Origin: Limobrevibacterium gyesilva
Lineage (GTDB): Bacteria; Pseudomonadota; Alphaproteobacteria; Acetobacterales; Acetobacteraceae
Direction: 5' to 3'
Assembly (NCBI RefSeq): GCF_025989185.1
Contig: NZ_JAPDNT010000028.1
Coordinates: 1-63,421 of the forward strand
DNA length: 63,421 nucleotides
Shown: positions 1-9,556 of the stretch, piece after piece
How the letters are laid out: each line of letters starts with the position of its first letter
Position numbering within the stretch: the first letter of the stretch is position 1
Program-made: the position numbers and the translations under genes
Notes under the pieces: generated by a model
What the model was told of the DNA's origin: nothing
The model's database searches: none
Seen by the model: the letters and a program-made list of their open reading frames with translations, nothing else

Positions 1-2249
1 TCGGCCTTGGCGCGGGCGGTGCGCTCCTTCGCGTCGGCGTCCGCGCGGGCGGTGCGCTCGCGTGTCTCGGCCTCGCTGCGGGCGGTGCGCTCCGCGTCCT
101 CGGCGGCGATGCGGGCGGCCCGGGCCGCGTCCGCCTCGGCCTGGGCCGCGGCCAGTTCCGTGCGCAGCCCGCCCAGCCGGTTGCGCTGCTGCAGCCGGAC
201 CGCGGCGGCGGTGGGGGTGCCTGACTTGATGGTGTAGCCGTCCCAGCGCCACACCGCGCCGGCGCGGGAGACCAGCACCTGGCCGGGGGCAAGCTGCCCT
301 TGCACGGCCGCGCCGTCTTCCACCAGGCCGATCTGCGACAGCGCCCGGGCCAGCGCAGGCGGCGCCTGCACCAGGGCGGACAGCGCCTCCGCCCCCGCGG
401 GCAGCGCCGGCGGCGGGTCGAGCGGCGGCAGCTCCCGCCAATGGCGCGCGGCGGCCGTGTCGGCGGCGGAATCCAGTTCTTCGCCGAGGGCCGCGCCGAG
501 TGCCGCTTCCAGCCCGGCGGGGACCTGCAGCTGGTCCACCATGCGCGGCCACTGCTCGTTGTCCTTGACGCCGAGCACCTCTGCCAGCGCCTGCACCTCG
601 GCGGCGAGCCGGGCGCGCAGGCTCTCGGCGGCGGTGGCGCGCTCGCGGGCGGCGGCCAGGGCGGCCTGGGCGGCGGCGCGGGCGCGCTGGGCGTCTTCCT
701 GGGCAGAGATGCGGATCCGCTGCGCCTCTTCCTGGGCGGCGGCGCGGCTGCGCTGGGCTGCCTCCTGGGCCGCGGCGCGGGCTTTCTGCGCCTCCTGCAA
801 GGCGGCGGCGCGGGCCTGCTGGGCTTGCTGCAAGGCCGTGGCGCGGGTGCGCTCGGCCTCGTCCAACGCAATGCGGGCGGCCGCGGCGGCGGCGGCGGCG
901 GCCTCGGCCTCGGCGTTGGCTTCCGCCAGCCGGGCCGGATCGACCCGCTGGGCGGCGGTGCGGGCGCGCTCCTCGTTCAGCTTGGCCGCCTGTTCGGCCA
1001 GCCGGCGGGCGCGCTGCTCCGCCTGGGCCAGCGCCTCGGTCAGCGCCCGGTGCCGGGCGGCGAGCTCGGCGGCGTGTTCGGTGGCGCGGTTGGCCTCGGC
1101 TTCGGCCACGCGCACCGCCTCGGCGGCGCCGATCGCCTCTTCCTCGGCGCGCTGCATGCGCGGCGGATGCGCCTCGTCCTCGGCGGCGATGCGGGCATCC
1201 TCGTCGGCCAGCCTGGCGGCGGCGGCGGCGGCGTCGCGCTGCAACTGCTCGGCATGGGCGAGGTCGCTGCCGATCTGCTGCAGCCGCTGGCCGGCGGCGG
1301 CCAGGGCGGCGCGGGCGCGGGCCTCCTCGGCGGCGATCTGCTCGCCGGCGACCTTGTGCCGCTCCAGCGCCGTGCGCGCCTCGCCCTCGGTGTTGCGCAG
1401 GGCGGGCAGGGCGGCGGCGGCCTCGGTGGCGCGGGTGGCCGCCGCGGTTGCCTCGGCCGTCGCCTCCGCCACCGCCGACTCGGCGTCGTGCAGAGCGGCG
1501 CGGGCGGCGGCGCGGGCGGCCTCCACCCGGGCGCGCTGGATCGCCAGCAGCTCGGCCTCCGCGGTGCGGATGGTGCCGGAGATGGTGCGGTAGCGGTTGG
1601 CCTGCCGCGCCTGGCGCTTCAGGCTCTCGAGCTGGCTCTCGAGCTGCCCGCGCAGGTCCTCGGCGCGGGCGAGATTGGCCTCGGCGGCGCGCAGCTTCAG
1701 CTCCGCCTCGTGCCGGCGCGCGTGCAGGCCGGTGATGCCCGCCGCTTCCTCCAGCAGGATGCGGCGGTCGTCCGGCCGCGCGTTGACGATGGTGCCAACG
1801 CGGCCCTGGCTGATCATGCCGGAGGAATGGGCGCCGGTCGCGAGGTCGGCGAACAGCGTCTGCACGTCGCGCGCCCGCGCCTCGCGCCCATTCACGCGAT
1901 AGGCGCTGCCCTGGCCGCGCTCGATCCGGCGGCTGACCTCCAGCTCCGGCGCCTCGTGGAACGGCGGCGGGGCGGCGCCCTTGGTCTCGTCCAGCACCAG
2001 CGTCACCTCGGCGATGTTGCGCGAGGCGCGCGCCGCGGTGCCGGCGAAGATCACGTCGTCCATCTCGCCGCCGCGCATGCTGCGCGCGGAGCTCTCGCCC
2101 ATCGCCCAGCGCAGCGCTTCCACCACGTTGGACTTGCCGCAGCCGTTCGGCCCCACGATCCCGGTCAGCCCCGGCAGGATGTCCACGACCGCCGGTTCGG
2201 CGAAGCTCTTGAATCCGGCGATGCGCAGGCGGCTGAAGCTGACGGGCAA
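1..2249 (-). CDS. smc: Chromosome segregation ATPase SMC (partial, C-terminal part outside window)
   Basis: Reads leftward off the window edge, so about 749 N-terminal residues are present. SMC forms the condensin-like ring that compacts and separates sister chromosomes. Seen: an N-terminal ATPase motif GPNGCGKSN at residues 33-41, a very Ala/Glu/Arg-rich coiled coil from about 160 to 540, a globular hinge at about 545-680, then the start of the returning coiled coil. The Walker B/signature half must lie beyond base 1. The chosen start is TTG at 2249, because the conserved N-terminus (FSRLRIAGFKSFAEP) begins three residues later and no ATG lies nearby. An AGGA sits about 11 bases upstream. 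It follows dsbA by 23 bp in the same direction. The coiled coil contains short repeats visible at DNA level near 1-140 and 690-860. Confidence 0.95.
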   Translation of the reverse strand, partial: MPVSFSRLRIAGFKSFAEPAVVDILPGLTGIVGPNGCGKSNVVEALRWAMGESSARSMRGGEMDDVIFAGTAARASRNIAEVTLVLDETKGAAPPPFHEAPELEVSRRIERGQGSAYRVNGREARARDVQTLFADLATGAHSSGMISQGRVGTIVNARPDDRRILLEEAAGITGLHARRHEAELKLRAAEANLARAEDLRGQLESQLESLKRQARQANRYRTISGTIRTAEAELLAIQRARVEAARAAARAALHDAESAVAEATAEATAAATRATEAAAALPALRNTEGEARTALERHKVAGEQIAAEEARARAALAAAGQRLQQIGSDLAHAEQLQRDAAAAAARLADEDARIAAEDEAHPPRMQRAEEEAIGAAEAVRVAEAEANRATEHAAELAARHRALTEALAQAEQRARRLAEQAAKLNEERARTAAQRVDPARLAEANAEAEAAAAAAAAARIALDEAERTRATALQQAQQARAAALQEAQKARAAAQEAAQRSRAAAQEEAQRIRISAQEDAQRARAAAQAALAAARERATAAESLRARLAAEVQALAEVLGVKDNEQWPRMVDQLQVPAGLEAALGAALGEELDSAADTAAARHWRELPPLDPPPALPAGAEALSALVQAPPALARALSQIGLVEDGAAVQGQLAPGQVLVSRAGAVWRWDGYTIKSGTPTAAAVRLQQRNRLGGLRTELAAAQAEADAARAARIAAEDAERTARSEAETRERTARADADAKERTARAKA

Positions 2250-2272
2250 GACGGGGGGTATCCTGTGCTGTT

Positions 2273-2968
2273 CTAGCCGGCGGCGTCGGCCACCAGCTTC
2301 GCGAAGTCCTCGAAGCTGCGGGCGCCGGCTTCGCGGCGGTCCTTGGCCTTGGGCCCGTTGAAGATGAAGGTCGGAGTCGAGTCGACGTGATAAACTTTGC
2401 TGGCTTCGTCCTGCGCCATCAGGATTGCCATGCGCAGCCCCTGGTCGGCGATGGCGGCGTTGAACGCCTCGCGCGACATGCCGGCCAGTGCCGCCATCTT
2501 GGCCAGCTCCTCGGTCGAGTTGACGCCGCGGGCGAAGGCCCAGCGGTCCTGCGTGGCCAGCAGCGCGGCCACGAACGGCTCGTAGCGCTCGGGCGGCAGG
2601 CTGTGCGCCACCATGGCCGCGGTCAGCGCCACCTGATCCAGCGGGAAGTCGCGGAACACGAGTCGTACCTTGCCGGTGTCCACCAGCTCGGTGCGGATCT
2701 TCGGCAGCGATTCGCGATGGAAGGCGGCGCAATGCGGGCAGGTCAGCGAGAACCACTCGGTCACCGTCACCGGCGCGTCGGCGCGGCCGATGCTGCGCTC
2801 GGCCATGCGCGGGTCGTCGCCGGCGAGCGGCGGGCTGGCGGCGTTGGCGGGCAGGGCCGCCGACGGCAGTTCCACCCTGGAGCCACCGGTGGCGCGCCAG
2901 ATGCCCACGGCGCCACCGGCGACCACGAGACCCCCAACACTTAGTAGTGTGCGACGTGAAACAGGCAT
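2273..2968 (-). CDS. DsbA/Com1-family thioredoxin-fold disulfide oxidoreductase
   Basis: 231 aa. An N-terminal export signal with twin arginine followed by a hydrophobic stretch (residues 5-23) points to the cell envelope. The thioredoxin-fold domain carries the active-site CPHC at 77-80 and a cis-proline segment STPTF near residue 200, as in DsbA and Com1-type oxidases that introduce or isomerise disulfides in exported proteins. Lying between the DUF721 gene and smc, it probably shares a transcript with both; this order recurs in alphaproteobacteria. The ATG is preceded by a GAGGT ribosome binding site. Substrate and direction (oxidase or isomerase) cannot be told from sequence. Confidence 0.92.
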   Translation of the reverse strand: MPVSRRTLLSVGGLVVAGGAVGIWRATGGSRVELPSAALPANAASPPLAGDDPRMAERSIGRADAPVTVTEWFSLTCPHCAAFHRESLPKIRTELVDTGKVRLVFRDFPLDQVALTAAMVAHSLPPERYEPFVAALLATQDRWAFARGVNSTEELAKMAALAGMSREAFNAAIADQGLRMAILMAQDEASKVYHVDSTPTFIFNGPKAKDRREAGARSFEDFAKLVADAAG

Positions 2969-3034
2969 TTCGACCTCAACATGTGGTGTTGTAGCCCGGC
3001 GCTCCCCGGAGAGTCGAGAGCATCCGAGGGGGCT

Positions 3035-3541
3035 TCATTGCGCTCGCCGCGTCAAGATCGCGCGACCCAGCGCTTCCAGCGCGTTGCGCAATTCGCCGGG
3101 CGGCAGGTCGGCCACCGCCGCGCGGGCGGCGGCGACCGCGACGGGGCGCGGCTTCGGCGCCGGCGGGCGCGGCGGCGGAACGTCCTGGATGAACCGCAGC
3201 CGGGTCACCGCGATCTTGCCGAGATGGGCGTTGATGCGGCCGATCAGCTGCTCCGACAGGTGCTGCAGCTCCATCGCCATCGGGCCCGAGCAGGCGATGG
3301 AGAGCGCCCCCGAGAACAGCTTGCGCGGCGTGGTGACGGCGGCGATGGCGGGGCCGACGATCACCTCCCAGTCCGCCACCACCTGATAGGTGGCAGGGCC
3401 GCGGCGGCGGAAGGCCGGGCGGGTCAGCGCGGGCACCAGCGCGCCGACCGGGCGCGGGCCGTAGACATGGCGCGCGCCGCCAGCGGGCTCGCCCGGCTTG
3501 CCGGCAGCAGCGGTCTTGTCGTCATCGCTGGGCGTCGCCAT
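3035..3541 (-). CDS. DUF721 / DciA-like protein
   Basis: 168 aa. The central part matches the DUF721 family, which includes DciA, the loader or helper of the replicative helicase DnaB in bacteria that lack DnaC. Seen: a basic, Pro-rich linker, a conserved core around residues 55-120 (ADWEVIVGP then a predicted KH-like region ending ISRI-type helices), and a C-terminal helix LPPGELRNALEALGRAIL. The first 30 residues are low-complexity. The start ATG at 3541 lies only 9 bases from the GTG of divergent mutY, so each gene's promoter must sit inside the other gene or be shared. The helicase-loading role is inferred from family membership; dnaB itself is 8 kb away. Confidence 0.8.
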   Translation of the reverse strand: MATPSDDDKTAAAGKPGEPAGGARHVYGPRPVGALVPALTRPAFRRRGPATYQVVADWEVIVGPAIAAVTTPRKLFSGALSIACSGPMAMELQHLSEQLIGRINAHLGKIAVTRLRFIQDVPPPRPPAPKPRPVAVAAARAAVADLPPGELRNALEALGRAILTRRAQ

Positions 3542-3550
3542 ACCCGTTCC

Positions 3551-4591
3551 GTGCCCTCCGCCCTCGCCCTTCTGACCTGGTACGACCGTCACCGCCGCCG
3601 CATGCCCTGGCGGGCCCTGCCGGGCGAGCGGCCGGACCCGTATCGCGTCTGGCTCAGCGAAATCATGCTGCAACAGACCACCGTGGCGGCGGTGGTACCC
3701 TATTATGAAAAATTCCTCACGCGCTTTCCCGATGTGCAGGCGCTGGCCGCAGCACCCGAGGAGGCGGTGATGCAGGCCTGGGCGGGGCTGGGCTACTACG
3801 CCCGCGCCCGCAACCTGCATGCCTGCGCCAGGGCCGTCGCGGCGCAAGGCGGCTTCCCCGCCGACCTCGACGGCCTGCGCGCCCTGCCGGGCATCGGCCC
3901 CTATACGGCGGCGGCGGTCGGCGCCATCGCCTTCGGCCTGCCGGTGGTGCCGGTGGACGGCAATGTCGAACGCGTGGTCGCCCGGCTGTTCGCCGTCGAG
4001 GACGCGCTGCCCGCCGCCAAGCCCGCCATCCATGCCGGTGCGGCGCGGCTCGGCGCCGACCCTGCCGCCCGGGCGCGTCCGTCCGATTTCGCCCAGGCGC
4101 TGTTCGACCTCGGCGCCACCATCTGCACCCCGACCGGCCCAGCCTGCGCGCTGTGCCCCTGGACCGCCGCCTGCGCCGGACGCCGCCGGGGCATCGCCGC
4201 CACGCTGCCGCGCAAGGCGGCGAAGGCCGCGCGTCCGCTGCGCCACGGGGCGCATTTCTGGCTCACCGACGCGCAGGGCCAGGTGCTGCTGCGCCGCCGC
4301 CCGCCGCGCGGCCTGCTGGGCGGCATGACCGAGCTGCCCGGCACGCCCTGGCGCGCCGCAAGCTGGACGCAGCCGGCCGCCTTCGTGCACGCGCCGATGC
4401 CGGCCGACTGGCGCCCGGCCGGCGAGGTGCGGCACGGCTTCACCCATTTCGAGCTGCATATCGCGCTGTATGCCGCGACCGTGGCGGACATCGACGCCGA
4501 GGGGTTCCTGCGCCACGCCGCGTCGCTGGACGACGAGGCGCTGCCGTCGGTGATGCGCAAATGTGTGCAACTCGTGCGCGCCCGCGATTGA
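3551..4591 (+). CDS. mutY: A/G-specific adenine glycosylase MutY
   Basis: 346 aa, normal MutY length. It removes adenine mispaired with 8-oxoguanine in base excision repair. Seen: N-terminal catalytic Glu in LSEIMLQQT (E37), helix-hairpin-helix LPGIGPYTAAAVGAIAFG at about 112-129, catalytic Asp136 in VPVDGNVERV, and a 4Fe-4S cluster with Cys192, 199, 202 and 208 (spacing 6-2-5). The C-terminal third resembles the NUDIX-like 8-oxoG recognition domain and includes the GGMTELPGTPW segment. GTG at 3551 is chosen because family homology begins there (LLTWYDRHRRRMPW). A longer upstream reading would run through the opposing DUF721 gene. Confidence 0.95.
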   Translation: MPSALALLTWYDRHRRRMPWRALPGERPDPYRVWLSEIMLQQTTVAAVVPYYEKFLTRFPDVQALAAAPEEAVMQAWAGLGYYARARNLHACARAVAAQGGFPADLDGLRALPGIGPYTAAAVGAIAFGLPVVPVDGNVERVVARLFAVEDALPAAKPAIHAGAARLGADPAARARPSDFAQALFDLGATICTPTGPACALCPWTAACAGRRRGIAATLPRKAAKAARPLRHGAHFWLTDAQGQVLLRRRPPRGLLGGMTELPGTPWRAASWTQPAAFVHAPMPADWRPAGEVRHGFTHFELHIALYAATVADIDAEGFLRHAASLDDEALPSVMRKCVQLVRARD

Positions 4592-4645
4592 TCGGGCCGC
4601 GCTCGGGACGCACGATATCCCGGAGAAGACAGGAGGAAGCCTGCC

Positions 4646-5755
4646 ATGAAAACCCGCGCTGCCGTCGCCCGCAAGGCCGGCGCCCCGCTGAGCCTGGAGA
4701 CCGTCGAACTGGAAGGCCCGCGCGAGGGAGAGGTGCTGGTGGAAGTGAAGGCCACCGGCATCTGCCACACCGATGAGTTCACCCTGTCCGGCGCCGACCC
4801 CGAAGGCATCTTCCCGGCGATCCTCGGGCACGAGGGCGCGGGCGTGGTCGTCGATGTCGGCAGGAACGTGACGACGCTGAAGAAGGGCGACCACGTCATT
4901 CCGCTGTACACGCCGGAATGCCGGCAATGCGAATACTGCCTCAGCCGCAAGACCAATCTGTGCGTGGCCATCCGCGCCACCCAGGGCAAGGGTGTGATGC
5001 CCGACGGCACCAGCCGCTTCAGCAGCGATGGCGCGCCCGTCTACCACTACATGGGCACGTCCACCTTCTCGAACTTCACGGTGCTGCCGGAGATCGCGCT
5101 GGCCAAGATCCGCGCGGACGCCCCGTTCGAGAAGGTCTGCTACATCGGCTGCGGCGTCACCACCGGCATCGGCGCGGTGATCAACACGGCCAAGGTCGAG
5201 GCCGGCGCGCGTGCCGTGGTGTTCGGCCTGGGCGGCATCGGGCTGAACGTGGTGCAGGGGCTGCGCATGGTCGGCGCCGAGCAGATCGTGGGCGTGGACC
5301 TCAACCCGAACCGCCGGGCGCTCGCCGAGAAGTTCGGCATGACCCATTTCGTCAACCCCGCCGAGGTGCAGGGCGACCTGGTGCCCTATCTCGTCGAGCT
5401 GACCAAGGGCGGGGCGGATTACACGTTCGAGTGCATCGGCAACGTGAAGGTGATGCGCCAGGCGCTGGAATGCGCGCATCGCGGCTGGGGCAAGTCGATC
5501 GTCATCGGCGTCGCCGGCGCCGGGCAGGAGATCGCCACCCGGCCGTTCCAGCTCGTTACCGGGCGGGTGTGGATGGGCACGGCGTTCGGCGGCGCCCGCG
5601 GGCGCACCGACGTGCCGCGCATCGTCGATTGGTACATGGAAGGAAAACTGAATATTGACGATCTAATAACGCACGTGTTGCCGTTCGAAAAAATCAATGA
5701 AGGCTTCGACCTGATGCGGCGTGGCGAAAGCATTCGCAGCGTCGTCGTTTACTGA
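4646..5755 (+). CDS. adhC: S-(hydroxymethyl)glutathione dehydrogenase / class III alcohol dehydrogenase
   Basis: 369 aa zinc-dependent medium-chain dehydrogenase (frmA/adhC type) that oxidises the formaldehyde-glutathione adduct with NAD. Seen: catalytic zinc ligands in GICHTDE (Cys40) and GHE (His62-Glu63), four structural zinc cysteines at 92, 95, 98 and 106, and the Rossmann motif GLGGIGLNVVQG. An AGGAGG ribosome binding site precedes the ATG. The last 40 codons (from about 5640) use AT-richer codons such as AAA, AAT, ATT, CTA and ATA than the rest of the gene, although the protein remains family-typical to the end. It has no regulator or S-formylglutathione hydrolase next to it. Confidence 0.95.
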   Translation: MKTRAAVARKAGAPLSLETVELEGPREGEVLVEVKATGICHTDEFTLSGADPEGIFPAILGHEGAGVVVDVGRNVTTLKKGDHVIPLYTPECRQCEYCLSRKTNLCVAIRATQGKGVMPDGTSRFSSDGAPVYHYMGTSTFSNFTVLPEIALAKIRADAPFEKVCYIGCGVTTGIGAVINTAKVEAGARAVVFGLGGIGLNVVQGLRMVGAEQIVGVDLNPNRRALAEKFGMTHFVNPAEVQGDLVPYLVELTKGGADYTFECIGNVKVMRQALECAHRGWGKSIVIGVAGAGQEIATRPFQLVTGRVWMGTAFGGARGRTDVPRIVDWYMEGKLNIDDLITHVLPFEKINEGFDLMRRGESIRSVVVY

Positions 5756-5814
5756 AATATTGTTCACAAGCGGTTGAGCGGCGGATACGGATCACGAGTC
5801 TGTTCCATATAATG

Positions 5815-5834
5815 AATCGCTTAGCACAGCGATT
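5815..5834. repeat. Small inverted repeat after adhC
   Basis: AATCGCT and AGCGATT arms (7 bp) around a 6-base loop, in a short AT-rich gap between adhC and the next small reading frame. It could be a weak terminator or an operator. There is no T-run. Confidence 0.35.
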
Positions 5835-5839
5835 TATCG

Positions 5840-6043
5840 ATGGAACGAGTCGTCGCCTCACGCAGCTCTTATGATCTGACCGCCGACCCCCGGCTGGCCC
5901 GCCTTCCTCCGGCGACGGAGGAGCAGGCCGCCGGGCGCGCTCCCGCGCGGCTGCCATGGACGGTTGCCGTGCGCGTCATCGCGCTGATCGCGATCGCCCT
6001 GTGGGTCGGGCTGTGGAGGCTGGCGGTGTATCTGCTGGGCTGA
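5840..6043 (+). CDS. Hypothetical small single-pass membrane protein
   Basis: 67 aa. The polar, Arg/Pro-rich N-terminal 42 residues are followed by one strong transmembrane helix (about residues 43-66, VAVRVIALIAIALWVGLWRLAVYLL), with the C-terminus ending in the membrane. The ATG at 5840 has no clear ribosome binding site. It sits between adhC and the convergent ccrM (17-bp gap). I do not recognise a family. The TM segment and the lack of a better reading on either strand support it moderately. Confidence 0.5.
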   Translation: MERVVASRSSYDLTADPRLARLPPATEEQAAGRAPARLPWTVAVRVIALIAIALWVGLWRLAVYLLG

Positions 6044-6060
6044 CGCGCCGGCAGGAAGCC

Positions 6061-7197
<1,137 letters not shown>

Positions 7198-7240
7198 TCA
7201 ACTGGGGAAGCCAAGGTTGGCCATGTCGGGCGTGGCCGCG

Positions 7241-7885
7241 TCAATCCGCAATGGCGGGCTGCGCGCCCCCCGACGCCAGATCGAGCGCGATCCGCCGCAC
7301 CGTGCCGAATCCGGCCCGGTGATGGGGCGTGGCGCCCAGCCGGCGCAGTGCCGCGCGGTGCAGTTCGGTGCCGTATCCGGCATTCGCTTCCCATCCATAG
7401 CCGGGATGGCGGCCGGCGAGGCGGGCCATGGCGCGGTCGCGTAGCACCTTGGCCACGATCGAGGCGGCCGAGATGGCGGCCTCCGTCGCGTCCCCGCCGA
7501 CGATGCAGCGCGCCGGGCAGGCGAGCCCGGGCGACTGGTTGCCGTCCACCAGGGCGAGGTCGGGCAGGGCGGGCAGCCGGCCGACCGCGCGCCGCATCGC
7601 CAGCAGCGACGCCTGCAGGATGTTGATGCGCGCGATCTCGGCGACCGACGCGGCGCCGACGCCGATCTCCACCAGCCCGGCGACACGCGCCGTCTGCAAC
7701 GCCGCGAACGCCGCCTCGCGCCGCGCCGGGCTCAGCTTCTTGGAATCGTCCAGCAGCCCGGCCAGCGCCGGCGGCAGCGCCAGCGGCAGCACCACCGCCG
7801 CGGCCACCACCGGCCCGGCCAGCGGCCCGCGCCCGGCCTCGTCGATGCCGGCCACGCGGGCGGCGGAAGATGCGGAATTCGCCAT
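7241..7885 (-). CDS. rnhB: Ribonuclease HII
   Basis: 214 aa from the ATG at 7885 (a GTG three codons earlier is possible). It cleaves RNA in RNA-DNA hybrids and single ribonucleotides in DNA. Seen: N-terminal [14 protein letters not shown] with the first catalytic acidic pair (about residues 15-16), LLDDSKKLS, a further acidic residue in LALVDGNQ, and [18 protein letters not shown], the RNase HII signature. Divergent from the acyl-CoA ligase gene, with a 131-bp gap that must hold both promoters. Confidence 0.95.
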   Translation of the reverse strand: MANSASSAARVAGIDEAGRGPLAGPVVAAAVVLPLALPPALAGLLDDSKKLSPARREAAFAALQTARVAGLVEIGVGAASVAEIARINILQASLLAMRRAVGRLPALPDLALVDGNQSPGLACPARCIVGGDATEAAISAASIVAKVLRDRAMARLAGRHPGYGWEANAGYGTELHRAALRRLGATPHHRAGFGTVRRIALDLASGGAQPAIAD

Positions 7886-8016
7886 GCCGCACACCTACCA
7901 CCCGCTTGCCCGCGCCGCGAGGCTCTGCCGTGCAGGCTTTGCGCCCCTGGCGGCTTCACCCGGGCGGTGATGCGGGCTATGCGAGTATCAGACATGACGA
8001 CGCAAGGGAGGCCGGA

Positions 8017-9546
8017 ATGACCATCTACGCAGCCGACACGGTTCCGGAGCTGCTGAAACGCGGCGCGGACGACGCCCCCGCCATCGCGGCACCCGGCCGC
8101 GCCCCGTTGACCCACGCCGGGTTGCGGGCCCTGGTCGCGCGCACCGTGGCGGCGCTGAACGCCATGGGCATCGGCCGCAACGACCGCGTCGCCATGGTGC
8201 TGCCGAACGGCCCGGAAATGGCCGCCGCCTTCGTCTCCGTCGCCAGCGGCGCCACCACGGCGCCGCTGAACCCCGGCTACCGCGCCGAGGAGTTCGAGTT
8301 CTACCTCTCCGACCTCGATGCCAAATGCCTGGTGATCCTGCAGGGCATGGACAGCCCGGCCCGCGCCGTGGCCGCCGCGCGCGGCATTCCGGTGGTGGAG
8401 CTGGTGCCCGCCGGCGCCGCCGGCGCCTTCACCCTGGTCCCGGCGAGCCCGTTGTCCGGCACCCCCGCCTATCCCGGCCTGGCGCAGGCGCAGGACGTGG
8501 CCCTGGTGCTGCACACCTCCGGCACCACCTCGCGGCCAAAGATCGTGCCGTTGCGCCAGATCAACGTCACCGCGTCGGCCTATCACATCGGCGACTGCCT
8601 GGCGCTGACGCCGGCCGACACCTGCCTCAACATCATGCCGCTGTTCCACATCCACGGCCTGATCGCCGCGGTGCTGTCCTCGCTGGCCGCCGGCGCCAGC
8701 GTGTCCTGCACGCCCGGCTTCAACGCCTTCAAGTTCTTCGCCTGGTTCGACGAGGTGCGGCCGAGCTGGTTCACCGCGGTGCCGACCATGCACCAGGCGC
8801 TGCTGAGCCTGGCCGGCCGCAACAAGGAGATCATCGCCAAGGGGCGGCTGCGCTTCATTCGTTCCTCGTCGGCCTCGCTGCCGCCGCAGGTGATGACGGC
8901 GCTGGAGGAGACCTTCGGCGTGCCGGTGATCGAGGCCTACGGCATGACCGAGGCGTCGCACCAGATGGCGTCCAACCCGCTGCCGCCGCGGCCGCATCAC
9001 GCGGGCTCGGTCGGCCTCGCCGCCGGGCCGGAGATCGCGATCATGGACGATGACGGCACGATCCTGCCCCCGGGCGGGCTGGGCGAGGTGGTCATCCGCG
9101 GCCGCAACGTCACCGCCGGCTACGAGAACAACCCGGACGCCAACGCCAAGGCGTTCACCAATGGCTGGTTCCGCACCGGCGACCAGGGCACGCTCGACGA
9201 AGCCGGCTACCTGCGCCTGACCGGGCGGCTGAAGGAGATCATCAACCGCGGCGGCGAGAAGGTTTCGCCGCTGGAGGTCGACGCGGTGATGATGGACCAT
9301 CCCGCCGTGGCCCAGGTCGTGACCTTCGGCATGCCGCATTCCAAGCTGGGCGAGGAAGTCGCCGCCGCCGTGGTGCTGCGCGACGGCGCCGCGCTGGACG
9401 AGCACGGCCTGCGCGATTTCTGCGCGGAACGGCTGGCGCAGTTCAAGGTGCCCCGCAAGATCGTGTTCCTCGCCGAGATCCCGAAGGGCGCGACCGGCAA
9501 GCTGCAGCGCATCGGCCTGGCCGCGAAACTGGGGCTGTCAGCGTAA
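8017..9546 (+). CDS. AMP-forming acyl-CoA ligase, possibly oxalate-CoA ligase type
   Basis: 509 aa ANL-superfamily enzyme activating a carboxylate through an acyl-adenylate to a CoA thioester. Seen: P-loop TSGTTSRPK at about 168-176, YGMTEASHQ at about 308, GWFRTGD at about 383, and the C-terminal lysine in PKGATGKLQR at about 494. The central GFNAFKFFAWFDEVRPSWFTAVPTM-like region resembles the Pcs60/AAE3 branch, whose plant and yeast members act on oxalate; this substrate call is inference. The start ATG has a strong AAGGGAGG upstream. Followed after 10 bp by a PanE-like reductase, so the two are probably co-transcribed. Confidence 0.85.
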   Translation: MTIYAADTVPELLKRGADDAPAIAAPGRAPLTHAGLRALVARTVAALNAMGIGRNDRVAMVLPNGPEMAAAFVSVASGATTAPLNPGYRAEEFEFYLSDLDAKCLVILQGMDSPARAVAAARGIPVVELVPAGAAGAFTLVPASPLSGTPAYPGLAQAQDVALVLHTSGTTSRPKIVPLRQINVTASAYHIGDCLALTPADTCLNIMPLFHIHGLIAAVLSSLAAGASVSCTPGFNAFKFFAWFDEVRPSWFTAVPTMHQALLSLAGRNKEIIAKGRLRFIRSSSASLPPQVMTALEETFGVPVIEAYGMTEASHQMASNPLPPRPHHAGSVGLAAGPEIAIMDDDGTILPPGGLGEVVIRGRNVTAGYENNPDANAKAFTNGWFRTGDQGTLDEAGYLRLTGRLKEIINRGGEKVSPLEVDAVMMDHPAVAQVVTFGMPHSKLGEEVAAAVVLRDGAALDEHGLRDFCAERLAQFKVPRKIVFLAEIPKGATGKLQRIGLAAKLGLSA

Positions 9547-9556
9547 GGGCGCCGCC

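Noticed and set aside
300-2276. Long plus-strand open frame of about 658 codons opposite smc
   Set aside because: It is the antisense of the GC-rich smc coding strand, gives Gly/Arg/Leu-only low-complexity protein and has no domain.
3035-5479. Minus-strand frame of 814 codons spanning the DUF721 gene, mutY and adhC
   Set aside because: Only its last 168 residues are the DUF721 protein; the rest is antisense of mutY and adhC.
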